Positions 1-6,889 of a stretch of DNA of 18,540 nt are shown piece by piece. The translations under genes and the position numbers were made by a program. Source of the DNA: Opitutales bacterium (lineage in GTDB: Bacteria > Verrucomicrobiota > Verrucomicrobiia > Opitutales > Oceanipulchritudinaceae). Position 1 is the first letter of the stretch. Every line of letters starts with the position of its first letter. The notes beneath the pieces were generated by a model. That model saw nothing but the letters and a program-made list of their open reading frames with translations, did not search any database and was not told where the DNA came from. Location: the NCBI GenBank assembly GCA_007123395.1, contig SKLD01000436.1, forward strand, positions 1 through 18,540, written 5' to 3'.

Positions 1-196
1 AGTGGTTGGACATCACGCAGAAGGTCAGCACCTCCACCCCGCAGAAGTCCGCCACCCGCCGCAGCTCCGCGACAAAGCGGTCCTTCGCCTCCTCGTCGCC
101 GAGCCAGCGCTCCTTGTTCACGCACCTGCCGTAGCAATGGTAGCACGATACGCTTTCCTGAAGAACAACACGCTTGGGATAGGGTCGTCTATACAT
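1..196 (-). CDS. REP-associated tyrosine transposase (RAYT)-like Y1 transposase, 5' part only
   Basis: Sixty-five codons are visible before the reading frame leaves the window, starting at the ATG at 196. The translation begins MYRRPYPKRVVLQESVSCYH and continues with RCVNKERWLGDEEAKDRF and a helix ending in VMSNH. This is the N-terminal pattern of the Y1/IS200-like domain of RAYT proteins, in which a small beta strand is followed by the HUH metal-binding motif. The last complete residue (His65) should be the first His of that motif; the second His and the catalytic Tyr lie outside. RAYTs are single-copy domesticated relatives of IS200/IS605 transposases that act on palindromic REP sequences. 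A hairpin sits about 200 bp upstream of this gene. Family assignment is fairly firm; whether the gene is intact cannot be seen. Confidence 0.8.
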   Translation of the reverse strand, partial: MYRRPYPKRVVLQESVSCYHCYGRCVNKERWLGDEEAKDRFVAELRRVADFCGVEVLTFCVMSNH

Positions 197-402
197 GACC
201 GCAGTCCTGCACATCCGTCCTTAGCCGTCAAATATAAAAATGCAAACCATTTCTAAAAAGAATGATACCAAACTAGTATTTTGAAGTTCCGGATAATCTA
301 ACCGGAGGAGTTTCTGCGCCATATTTGCCAAAATCTAAAATGCCTGCCATATTTTTCGATCTTTGAATGTCTACCAAAGCAGCGCCCGTCATAGTTCAAG
401 GC

Positions 403-420
403 TGTCCGGCGGCCCGGACA
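403..420. repeat. Perfect 7-bp stem hairpin, REP-like
   Basis: TGTCCGG-CGGC-CCGGACA forms a perfect 7-bp stem with a 4-nt loop. Neither strand has a T-tract right after the stem, so it is a poor intrinsic terminator. It lies ~200 bp upstream of a RAYT-like gene, a family known to be flanked by REP palindromes. I found no second copy in this window, so REP identity is a guess. Confidence 0.35.
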
Positions 421-807
421 AAAGACAAAATGGGACGAAAACTGGAGACCGGCATAAAATCAAACCGTGAACGACCGCCGGTGCCCGTGATCGGCCGCAT
501 TCCCTCCAGCGGAAGAAGGAATGGGTTTTTGCTCCATCGGGGAGGGGGCACCCGCTGCGCCCGTTCCGGCGACAACCTCTCCGTCGGCTTTGACGCCGGG
601 CGCGCAACTGTCTCTGTCTTGCCGTCTCAATTCATCCTTCGGGCCTACTTCGGCCACTGGTCTGCTCTTGGGGCGCACCGGAGAGTTCAGTCAGAAGTGG
701 GGGGGGGCGTCGGCGGGTTCGGTGCGTCACCGGCGGGTTGATTGAATGGTTGCCGGGTTGCGCAGCATCACCGACACCCTTTTGCGCGACGTTCGCTTCG
801 GTCAACC

Positions 808-825
808 GCGCCCCGGCGCGGGCGC
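808..825 (-). terminator. GC-rich hairpin downstream of queG, possible terminator
   Basis: On the minus strand GCGCCC-GCGCCG-GGGCGC begins about 34 nt after the queG stop codon: a perfect 6-bp all-GC stem with a 6-nt loop. No run of T follows, so it would be a weak or Rho-assisted terminator, or chance in GC-rich DNA. Confidence 0.25.
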
Positions 826-858
826 TTCCTCTGGCTTGAAAGCAAATGTCGGTTCTGA

Positions 859-1878
859 TCATGCTCCCCTGACGCGGGCTTCGATGCGGGTTACCGCCCA
901 AGCCGCGTGTTCGCCGACGAGGGGATCGGGGTCATCGGCGACCGCGCGGAGGGCGGGGAGATCGGACGCTGCGCCGGTGTTACCGAGAACAACTGCGCAG
1001 TTACGCTTCCAGCGTGCGAGACCGAGTCGGCGGACCGGCGTTCCCGCGAAAGCCGCGTGGAACGCGTCCTCGTTCCAGCCGAGCATTTCCGCCGGATCGG
1101 GATAGGGGCGCGCGGCGTAGCGAGTCTCGCGGGTGGTGCGTGCCCACTGGTTCCAAGGGCAGACGTCGAGGCAGTCGTCGCAGCCGAAGAGGTGGTCGCC
1201 GATGGCTTCACGGTACTCGACTGGGATCGTTCCCGGATGCTCGATGGTGAGATAAGAGATACAGCGGCGTGCATCGAGCTGATACGGTGCGGTGATGGCG
1301 CGCGTCGGGCAGACGTCGAGGCAGCGGGTACAGTTGCCGCAGTGATCTTTTGCGGGGCTGTCGGGCGGGAGTTCCAGCGTGGTGAGGATGGTGCCAAGGA
1401 AGAGCCATTGGCCGTGCGTGCGGTTGATGGCGAGGGTATTTTTAGCCTGCCATCCGATGCCTGCGAGCGCGGCGAGGGGCTTTTCGAGGACAGGGCCGGT
1501 GTCGACATAGGGCCGGTTGATCCCGCCCCACGCGCGGAGGTGCGCGCACAGGGCCTTGAGCTTCTTGAGGAGCGTCTTGTGATAATCTTTGCCGAGGGCG
1601 TATTTCGCGATGCGCCCGCGGCGGGACGGCTCGGGCTGGTAATAATTTTGCGCGCAGACGATGACGGACCGCGCTCCTGCCAGGACTCGCGCAGGGTCGG
1701 CGCGCCGCTCCGGATCGCGCGCCATCCACCGCATCTCGCCGTGTTTACCGTCTGCGAGCCACTGAAAAAAGAAATCTTCACGCAGGTTGGCGGGCACGGA
1801 GGCCACACCGAAGGCGTCGAGGCCGAGTGCCGCCGCCTCGTCGGCGAGAAACGCCTTGCGTTCCGCCGGGTCGCTCAT
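859..1878 (-). CDS. queG: Epoxyqueuosine reductase QueG
   Basis: This enzyme reduces epoxyqueuosine to queuosine at the wobble position of GUN-anticodon tRNAs, the last step of queuosine synthesis; it is cytoplasmic and uses cobalamin and two [4Fe-4S] clusters. With the start at 1878 (MSDPAERKAF) the protein has 339 residues, normal for the family. The N-terminal half is the cobalamin-binding part. It carries YVDTGPVLEKPLA with Asp126, the expected catalytic acid. Ferredoxin-like clusters follow: CGNCTRCLDVCP (Cys180, 183, 186, 190) and Cys206 with CDDCLDVCPW (Cys233, 236, 240). The C-terminus (~290-339) looks like a HEAT-type helical repeat. The frame stays open upstream to 2034, but that would overlap the divergent gene and the added residues are not family-like, so I prefer 1878. 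No clear Shine-Dalgarno is seen. Confidence 0.95.
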   Translation of the reverse strand: MSDPAERKAFLADEAAALGLDAFGVASVPANLREDFFFQWLADGKHGEMRWMARDPERRADPARVLAGARSVIVCAQNYYQPEPSRRGRIAKYALGKDYHKTLLKKLKALCAHLRAWGGINRPYVDTGPVLEKPLAALAGIGWQAKNTLAINRTHGQWLFLGTILTTLELPPDSPAKDHCGNCTRCLDVCPTRAITAPYQLDARRCISYLTIEHPGTIPVEYREAIGDHLFGCDDCLDVCPWNQWARTTRETRYAARPYPDPAEMLGWNEDAFHAAFAGTPVRRLGLARWKRNCAVVLGNTGAASDLPALRAVADDPDPLVGEHAAWAVTRIEARVRGA

Positions 1879-2008
1879 GCGCGGGGTGGGATTCACAGAG
1901 AAAGAGACCAACGCGCGACGGCCCGCGGGGCAACCACGGAAACCGGCAGACTGTTCCATGCGGCGGCTTGCGCATTCACGGGTTTCGTGCAGGTTCCGGT
2001 CTCCGCCT

Positions 2009-2911
2009 ATGAAGCTCTCCATCCACCACCGCACTTGTTACAACTACTCGGCGCCAGTCAGTTTCGGCGATCAGCATGTTTTTCTGCGCCCCCGCGACAG
2101 CAATGTGCTCGTGGTGGAATCGTTTGCGCTGGAAACTTCTCCCGCGAGCCGCCAGCGCTGGGTACGCGACGCGTTCAATAATATTGTCCTCGTCACGAAT
2201 ACCGGACTCGTGACGGCTTCGGAGTTGGTTTTGGACTGCCGCATGATTGTGCGAAGCCTTGAGAGCAACCCGTTTGACTTTGTCCTTGAGCCCTATGCCA
2301 CCGGTTATCCGTTTGATTACGAGGCACGCGAACGGACCGCATTGGCCCCTGCGGTGGAGACGCCTGTGCCGGGATCGGATTCGGTCCTTCCGTGGTTCCG
2401 CGCGAGCGTTCCGTCACCGGACGGGCATTCCGATGTTGTAAACTTTCTTTCCGGGTTGAACGAGACCGTTCGCAGCTCGATCCAGTATGAACGGCGCGAC
2501 GAGGAGGGTATCCAATCACCGGATGAGACACTGCGCGAACGCCGCGGCTCGTGTAGGGACATGGCGATGCTGTTTATCGCCGCGTGCCGTCAGCTCGGAT
2601 TGGCCGCCCGCTTTGTTAGCGGATACCTATACGATGCACCGCCGGCGGACACTGCGGCGGGCACGGACGGCGGGGAGTTCGGCTTCAACCGTGCTGTCGG
2701 CTCAATGCACGCGTGGGCCGAAGTGTATCTGCCGGGCGCCGGTTGGAAGGGTTTCGATCCGACCAACGGTATCCTCGCCAACGCCTTTTTCGTTCCTGCT
2801 GCGGTGGCAATTGATCCGTCGTCGGTCAGTCCGGTGCAGGGAAACTATTATTCGCCCATTGCAGTGAAAAGCTCAGTAACGGTCGACCTCGAAATCAAGC
2901 TTCTGCAATGA
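2009..2911 (+). CDS. Transglutaminase-like cysteine protease with bacterial transglutaminase N-terminal domain
   Basis: A 300-residue protein starting MKLSIHHRTCYNYSAPVSFG, the typical opening of the bacterial transglutaminase-like N-terminal domain (about 1-85). The transglutaminase-like core spans ~140-260. Its triad is visible: Cys182 in RGSCRDMAMLF, His234 in SMHAWAEVY, and Asp250 in GWKGFDPTNG. Bacterial members are papain-fold hydrolases or amide-exchange enzymes of unknown substrate, usually cytoplasmic; no signal peptide is seen here. The stop overlaps the start of the DUF2126 gene by 4 bp (ATGA), implying translational coupling and a joint function. The frame extends upstream to 1787, but those residues are antisense to queG and not family-like, so the start at 2009 is chosen. 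The 130 bp between this start and the queG start should hold divergent promoters; none is recognisable. Confidence 0.93.
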   Translation: MKLSIHHRTCYNYSAPVSFGDQHVFLRPRDSNVLVVESFALETSPASRQRWVRDAFNNIVLVTNTGLVTASELVLDCRMIVRSLESNPFDFVLEPYATGYPFDYEARERTALAPAVETPVPGSDSVLPWFRASVPSPDGHSDVVNFLSGLNETVRSSIQYERRDEEGIQSPDETLRERRGSCRDMAMLFIAACRQLGLAARFVSGYLYDAPPADTAAGTDGGEFGFNRAVGSMHAWAEVYLPGAGWKGFDPTNGILANAFFVPAAVAIDPSSVSPVQGNYYSPIAVKSSVTVDLEIKLLQ

Positions 2912-5052
2912 GCCGTCATCCTGACACGCGCGCCGCGCCTGATTCCTTCTCCCGCGAGGTCGAACGCGTTCTGAAGGATCACGGCGTGACCCTGACGATG
3001 GGCGGCGAGCCCACGTTTATTCCGCTTCGACCGGAAGGGACCGAATGGAACACCGGCGCGATGGGACCCGAGAAACTCGGCTATGCGCGCCGGTTCACGG
3101 CACGCCTCATCGACGAAGTTTACCCCGGAAGCCTTGCCATGCAGGTCTTCGGGAAATGGTATCCCGGCGAATCGCTCCCGCGCTGGAACCTTGTCACGCT
3201 TTGCACGACGGCCGGGCGTGCGCTGTGGTCCGACACGCGGCGCTTGCACCTCGATGATACCGAAGTGGAAGGGGCGGGAACCGGGCTGCAGGAGTTTGCG
3301 CATGCCGTGGCGGAAGAACTCGGGCTTGCTCCTTTTGTCCTCCCCGCCCGTGAAGCGCCGGAAGCCGGGATGGGCGATGAACCCGTTGCGCACGTCCTTC
3401 CCTTGGATTGGGAGGACGGACGGTGGCGGTCGGAGGCATGGGATTTTGCCGATACCGAAGCGGGCCGCCTGCAACTGCTCATGGGCGACAGCCCGGCGGG
3501 CCTGCGGCTGCCACTGTGGTCGTTGCCGGAAGACGCACTGCGCCGCGCGCTCACCGTGGAGAGCGAGGGGGGCGCGCTGTCCGTCTTTGTTCCGCCGTTG
3601 CCGTGGCCCGCCTTCCGTGAGCTGATCGCGCGAATCGAGGGAATCGCGCGGGCGCGGAATCTGCATAATCTTGTCTTTTGCGGGTATTTGCCTGGCGAAT
3701 ACGGAGACGAGTTGCTCGTCTACGCCCTCGCCGCCGATCCCGGCGTGTTGGAAGTAAATTTGCCGCCCACGCGCGACTGGGCGGAGTACAGAAGATCCCT
3801 TGCGGCCGCCTTCCACGCCGCCGAGGGCACTGGAATGAGTGCGCTTAAGCTCCAACTGAACGGTGCCGTGCACGGCACCGGAGGCGGTGCCCACCTTGCC
3901 TTCGGCGGAATGTCCAAGGAGGCCAATCCGTTCCTTGAGGACCCTCGCCGCATTGCTTCGGTCCTGCGCTATTGGCAGCACCATCCGGCACTGTCCTATC
4001 TTTTTACGGGACAATATGTCGGCCCCGGTTCACAGGCTCCGCGTGTCGATGAAGGCCCGCGCCACGGTCTCTACGAACTCGAGGTGGCGTGTGAAGGGCT
4101 GGAGCGCCTCGGCCCGTGGCCCGACGGTCTTCTTGTCGACCAGTTTTTACGCAACCTCCTCACGGATTCGGGCGGTAACACCCACCGTGCGGAGATTTGC
4201 TTCGACAAGTTCGCCAACCCTTCCTCTGCGAACGGATCGCTCGGGATTATCGAGTTGCGTGCCTTCGAAACGCTGCCTTCGGTCGACTGGATGGCGAACG
4301 TGGCGCTTTTTGTGCGTGCCGTAATCGCCCGTTTGATACATGAGCCCTTCGGCGTCCCGCTGCGCCGCTTTGGCGCGGCACTGCACGACCGCTACTTCCT
4401 TCCTGCGTTCCTGTGGCAGGATTTCGTTGAGATCTGTGACGACTTGGAGCGTGTCGGCCTGCTCTTTGATCCGGAGTGGCTTCGGCCCGTGTTTGAGTTC
4501 CGTTTCCCCGTCGTCGGATCCATGCCGGTCGGGGAGGGCAAGCTGGAGATCCGGCAGGCTCTCGAATCGTGGCCGCTCATGGCGGAGGAGGCGCACGGGA
4601 CCGCTACCATACGCGTCGTCGATAACTCCACTGATCGCCTGCAGTTGCGGCTCGATACCGCCGCGTGCCGCGCGCGTGGACACCTCCTCGTCAACGGTGT
4701 CAAGATGCCCTTTGCGGACGTCGGCGGGGAGTGGATTTGCGGTCTTCGCTACAAGTGTGCAAGTGCCTACCCTGCACTCCATCCTCATGTCGGTATCCAA
4801 TCGCCGCTGCTCTTCGAGTGGGTGGACGAGACTGCCGGAACGGTCGAGGCGGCATGGCAATACCATTACTGGAATCCCTTCGCTCCCGTATACGACGGGC
4901 GCCCCCATGACATCGCGGAAGCGTGGCGGCGCCGCGAAGAGCGGTGGCAGCCCCGCGTGGATCTGCACGGCACCCGGAACGACGGCATCGAAGCCCGCCA
5001 AGCTCCGGAATTTAACTACACCGTTGATCTGCGGCGTCAATGGACCCGTTGA
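2908..5052 (+). CDS. DUF2126 protein, putative amidoligase
   Basis: A 714-residue protein matching the DUF2126 region that in many bacteria forms the C-terminal two thirds of ~1100-residue transglutaminase-family proteins. Recognisable blocks are MGGEPTFI (31-38), GKWYPGESLPRWNL (82-95), HGTGGGAH (322-329), LSYLFTGQYVGPGSQAPRVD (362-381), GNTHRAEICFDK (423-434) and LGIIELRAFE (445-454). DUF2126 has been proposed to be an ATP-dependent COOH-NH2 ligase (amidoligase) related to glutamine-synthetase-type enzymes; the reaction and substrate are not known. The C-terminal ~560-710 forms a beta-rich tail ending in an Arg-rich segment. No signal peptide is present. Its start overlaps the transglutaminase stop (ATGA). 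Here the two parts that are usually fused are separate polypeptides, each with an intact-looking set of motifs, so this is a split arrangement rather than a frameshift wreck. Confidence 0.92.
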   Translation: MSRHPDTRAAPDSFSREVERVLKDHGVTLTMGGEPTFIPLRPEGTEWNTGAMGPEKLGYARRFTARLIDEVYPGSLAMQVFGKWYPGESLPRWNLVTLCTTAGRALWSDTRRLHLDDTEVEGAGTGLQEFAHAVAEELGLAPFVLPAREAPEAGMGDEPVAHVLPLDWEDGRWRSEAWDFADTEAGRLQLLMGDSPAGLRLPLWSLPEDALRRALTVESEGGALSVFVPPLPWPAFRELIARIEGIARARNLHNLVFCGYLPGEYGDELLVYALAADPGVLEVNLPPTRDWAEYRRSLAAAFHAAEGTGMSALKLQLNGAVHGTGGGAHLAFGGMSKEANPFLEDPRRIASVLRYWQHHPALSYLFTGQYVGPGSQAPRVDEGPRHGLYELEVACEGLERLGPWPDGLLVDQFLRNLLTDSGGNTHRAEICFDKFANPSSANGSLGIIELRAFETLPSVDWMANVALFVRAVIARLIHEPFGVPLRRFGAALHDRYFLPAFLWQDFVEICDDLERVGLLFDPEWLRPVFEFRFPVVGSMPVGEGKLEIRQALESWPLMAEEAHGTATIRVVDNSTDRLQLRLDTAACRARGHLLVNGVKMPFADVGGEWICGLRYKCASAYPALHPHVGIQSPLLFEWVDETAGTVEAAWQYHYWNPFAPVYDGRPHDIAEAWRRREERWQPRVDLHGTRNDGIEARQAPEFNYTVDLRRQWTR
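3861..3880. repeat. Perfect 20-bp palindrome inside the DUF2126 gene
   Basis: CGGTGCCGTGCACGGCACCG is self-complementary over all 20 bases. It encodes part of the conserved HGTGGG region, so codon constraint plus high GC may explain it. Confidence 0.5.
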
Positions 5053-5288
5053 GGCGGGCCCGGGGGACCGGCCGTAATTCTATGGTTGTCCGGTAGAAAC
5101 GTTGGTCCTGCTTTGGACAAGGTCGATGCCCCGCACAAGGGAGCGCGTTGCATTGGGGTCAACCGTGAGGCACCGTACACCGTTGGCGTTGGCCGGGGGC
5201 AGGTGGGGCGTGTAAGGCGGCGGGATCAGGCAGGGGCGGTATCGCCGTTGGAGCCGCTGCTGTCGGCGGCAGGCAGGGAAATATGGCT

Positions 5289-6335
5289 CTATTGCCGCAG
5301 GAAGTCGTGAATGAAGGTGAGTTTGTCGATGACGGCCAGGCTCATGACGAAGGGGTAGGGGTCGTTCAGCCCCATGCTGCGGTTGAGGCTGTTGAGGATG
5401 AAGCGAAGCGCTAGCCAATCTTGCGCGACGGCGGCAAAAGATTCGCGGAATGGTTCGCGCACGATGTGTCGTCCCTCCGTCGTGCGGATTTCGATGCCGT
5501 TGTGGCAGGCGGTTTCGAGCGTGTCAGTGATGTGGAGATAGTGTGCCCACGTCTCGGCCCAGTCCTCCCACGGGTGCGCTGCCGCGTAGGAGGTGATGTG
5601 GCGCTCCTGCCACTCGGGCGGCGGGCCGTTGGCGTAATGCCGCTGCAAGGCCGCACCGTAATCCTCCCGCTCGTCGCCGAAAACCGCCCGGAACTCCGGC
5701 TCGCGGCCGGTGTCGGCGAAGAGGCGGTCCCAGTAGTAGTGACCGGACTCGTGGCGGAAGTGGCCGAGGAGCGTACGGTAGACCTCCCGCATGTCGAGGC
5801 GCATCTTCTCACGCACGGCGTCGTCGGCCTCCGCGATATTGATGGTGATGACCCCGCCGTCGTGGCCGGTCAGGATTCGCCGCGTCTGCGCGAAATCATC
5901 ATCGGGATCGGCAAGAAAGCGGTAGGCGAGACCTCGCTCCGGGTTGTCTTCTTTGCTCAGGACAGGGAGACGCAAGCGCAGGAGGGAAAAAGTCAGCCGA
6001 CGTTTCGCCGCTTCCATCTTTGCCCAAAGCGCGTGGTTGTTGCCAGCGGAGAGGTCGGGGATGACCTCGTTGAGGCGGCACGAGGGGCAATAGCCCTCGG
6101 CGGAATCTGCCGGGAGCATCCAGTTGCAGACGTTTTCTTCAACGTAGTTACGGCATTTTTTCCAAAGTCTGCCGGATTTGTCGCCGACGACGGCAAATGT
6201 TCCCTGCGGTGTTTGGTGAAAGGCAGACACGACAAGGTGTTCGGGAACAAAGCCCACCGCGCTGCCGCAGGCGAGGCAACTGGTGTTCTCAAAAAAGAGG
6301 CGCTCTCCGCAATGTTCGCAGTCGAATGTTTTCAT
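5289..6335 (-). CDS. Zinc-ribbon putative zinc-binding metallopeptidase (DUF2248/Peptidase_Mx type)
   Basis: A 348-residue protein. The N-terminus is a cysteine-rich zinc-ribbon region with C6-x2-C9 and C20-x2-C23, then C61, C70 and C83-x2-C86. The C-terminal half carries the zincin motif HESGH (His195-Glu196-His199) and a downstream EDWAETWAHYLH segment (257-268) where the third zinc ligand is expected. The end (SLNRSMGLNDPYPFVMSLAV and following) is the conserved tail of this family, often listed as 'putative zinc-binding metallopeptidase'. No signal peptide is seen, so it is probably cytoplasmic; the substrate is unknown. Its ATG overlaps the stop of the upstream membrane-protein gene by 4 bp, suggesting coupled translation. 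It converges on the transglutaminase/DUF2126 pair with 236 bp between the stops; that gap contains no gene I can support. Confidence 0.9.
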   Translation of the reverse strand: MKTFDCEHCGERLFFENTSCLACGSAVGFVPEHLVVSAFHQTPQGTFAVVGDKSGRLWKKCRNYVEENVCNWMLPADSAEGYCPSCRLNEVIPDLSAGNNHALWAKMEAAKRRLTFSLLRLRLPVLSKEDNPERGLAYRFLADPDDDFAQTRRILTGHDGGVITINIAEADDAVREKMRLDMREVYRTLLGHFRHESGHYYWDRLFADTGREPEFRAVFGDEREDYGAALQRHYANGPPPEWQERHITSYAAAHPWEDWAETWAHYLHITDTLETACHNGIEIRTTEGRHIVREPFRESFAAVAQDWLALRFILNSLNRSMGLNDPYPFVMSLAVIDKLTFIHDFLRQ

Positions 6336-6841
6336 AAAACATACAGAAGCAGCATAGCTGCCGCCATCGCGGCCATGCCGACATCTTCAATGATGGCGAC
6401 GGTGGAGAGCGGAACGTTCAAGCTTGTCCCCATGCAGGCGCAGTTGACGTCAAGTCCCTCGCGCAGGGCCTTGAAGACCCCGGTCGCCCCGAAAAGCATA
6501 ACGACAACGGTCACTGCGTAGGTTGCCGCGGGCAAGATGTGCGCAAGGTAGGCAAGACCGAGTGTCAACTCGATGAAAGGGTAGGCGAGCGCGTAGGGAC
6601 GAACCCGCTTGGCAAGAAGATCATACATTTGGAAACCGTCGGCAAAGCCTTCCAGATCGAATAGCTTGAGCATCGCGAAGTTGAGGAGGAACAGCCCCAT
6701 GAAGCTGTGCATCCACGTGTGCGCGTCGGCAGTGTCGAGGGGAAACTGCAGTGCGCCCGCTCCCAGCGCCGCGAGAGCGACGACAATAAACAGGGGAATG
6801 TATTTTCTGACGGTCTTTCCGGACTGGTTCTTTTCAGACAT
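6332..6841 (-). CDS. MauE/DoxX-like redox-associated membrane protein
   Basis: A 169-residue inner-membrane protein with hydrophobic segments at about 14-31, 43-61, 84-105, 107-124 and 147-168. Between the last two segments is GLDVNCACMGTSLNVPLSTV, with Cys134 and Cys136. This cytoplasm- or periplasm-facing CxC loop is typical of the MauE/DoxX-like proteins found next to redox or metal-handling genes. MauE is required for maturation of methylamine dehydrogenase, where disulfides must form, but no methylamine genes are present here; a general thiol-redox or metal role is inference. The gene starts 48 nt after the GH13 stop and overlaps the metallopeptidase start by 4 bp, so the three may form one transcript. 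Confidence 0.82.
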   Translation of the reverse strand: MSEKNQSGKTVRKYIPLFIVVALAALGAGALQFPLDTADAHTWMHSFMGLFLLNFAMLKLFDLEGFADGFQMYDLLAKRVRPYALAYPFIELTLGLAYLAHILPAATYAVTVVVMLFGATGVFKALREGLDVNCACMGTSLNVPLSTVAIIEDVGMAAMAAAMLLLYVL

Positions 6842-6889
6842 TTTGAAAGCTTACCACGGGTAGGCTGAGATGCCAGCGAACGATCAGGA

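Larger units (their letters stand above)
197..858. other. 662-bp stretch without a convincing gene
   Basis: This lies between the divergent start of the RAYT-like gene and the 3' end of queG. Bases ~220-370 are clearly AT-rich compared with the rest of the window and probably carry the RAYT promoter, though I cannot place -35/-10 boxes. The remainder returns to high GC. Short open frames exist on both strands (for example 367-741 plus and 632-901 minus) but they are rich in Arg, Gly and Pro, overlap one another and resemble no family I know. Two hairpins are listed separately. Three loosely similar units containing CGGGTTG occur at ~714-762. Confidence 0.6.

Noticed and set aside
367..901. 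Overlapping short frames on both strands (367-741, 389-607, 460-678, 521-745, 632-901)
   Set aside because: All are low-complexity Arg/Gly/Pro-rich, mutually exclusive and without a family match or ribosome binding site.
907..2181. Long plus-strand open frame (424 codons)
   Set aside because: It is antisense to queG, whose motifs are unmistakable, and runs into the transglutaminase gene out of frame; composition is typical of a GC-rich shadow.
2848..4014. 388-codon minus-strand open frame
   Set aside because: It is antisense to the conserved DUF2126 gene, with no recognisable domain.
5053..5288. GC-rich inverted segments between the convergent genes as a bidirectional terminator
   Set aside because: Only short imperfect stems (for example GCCGC...GCGGC near 5255) and no T-tract on either strand.
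5080..5418. Minus-strand 112-codon frame in the gap after DUF2126
   Set aside because: It overlaps the metallopeptidase 3' end in another frame and is His/Pro/Arg-rich; the short ending (VRCLTVDPNATRSLVRG) looks protein-like but is too little to call a gene or remnant.
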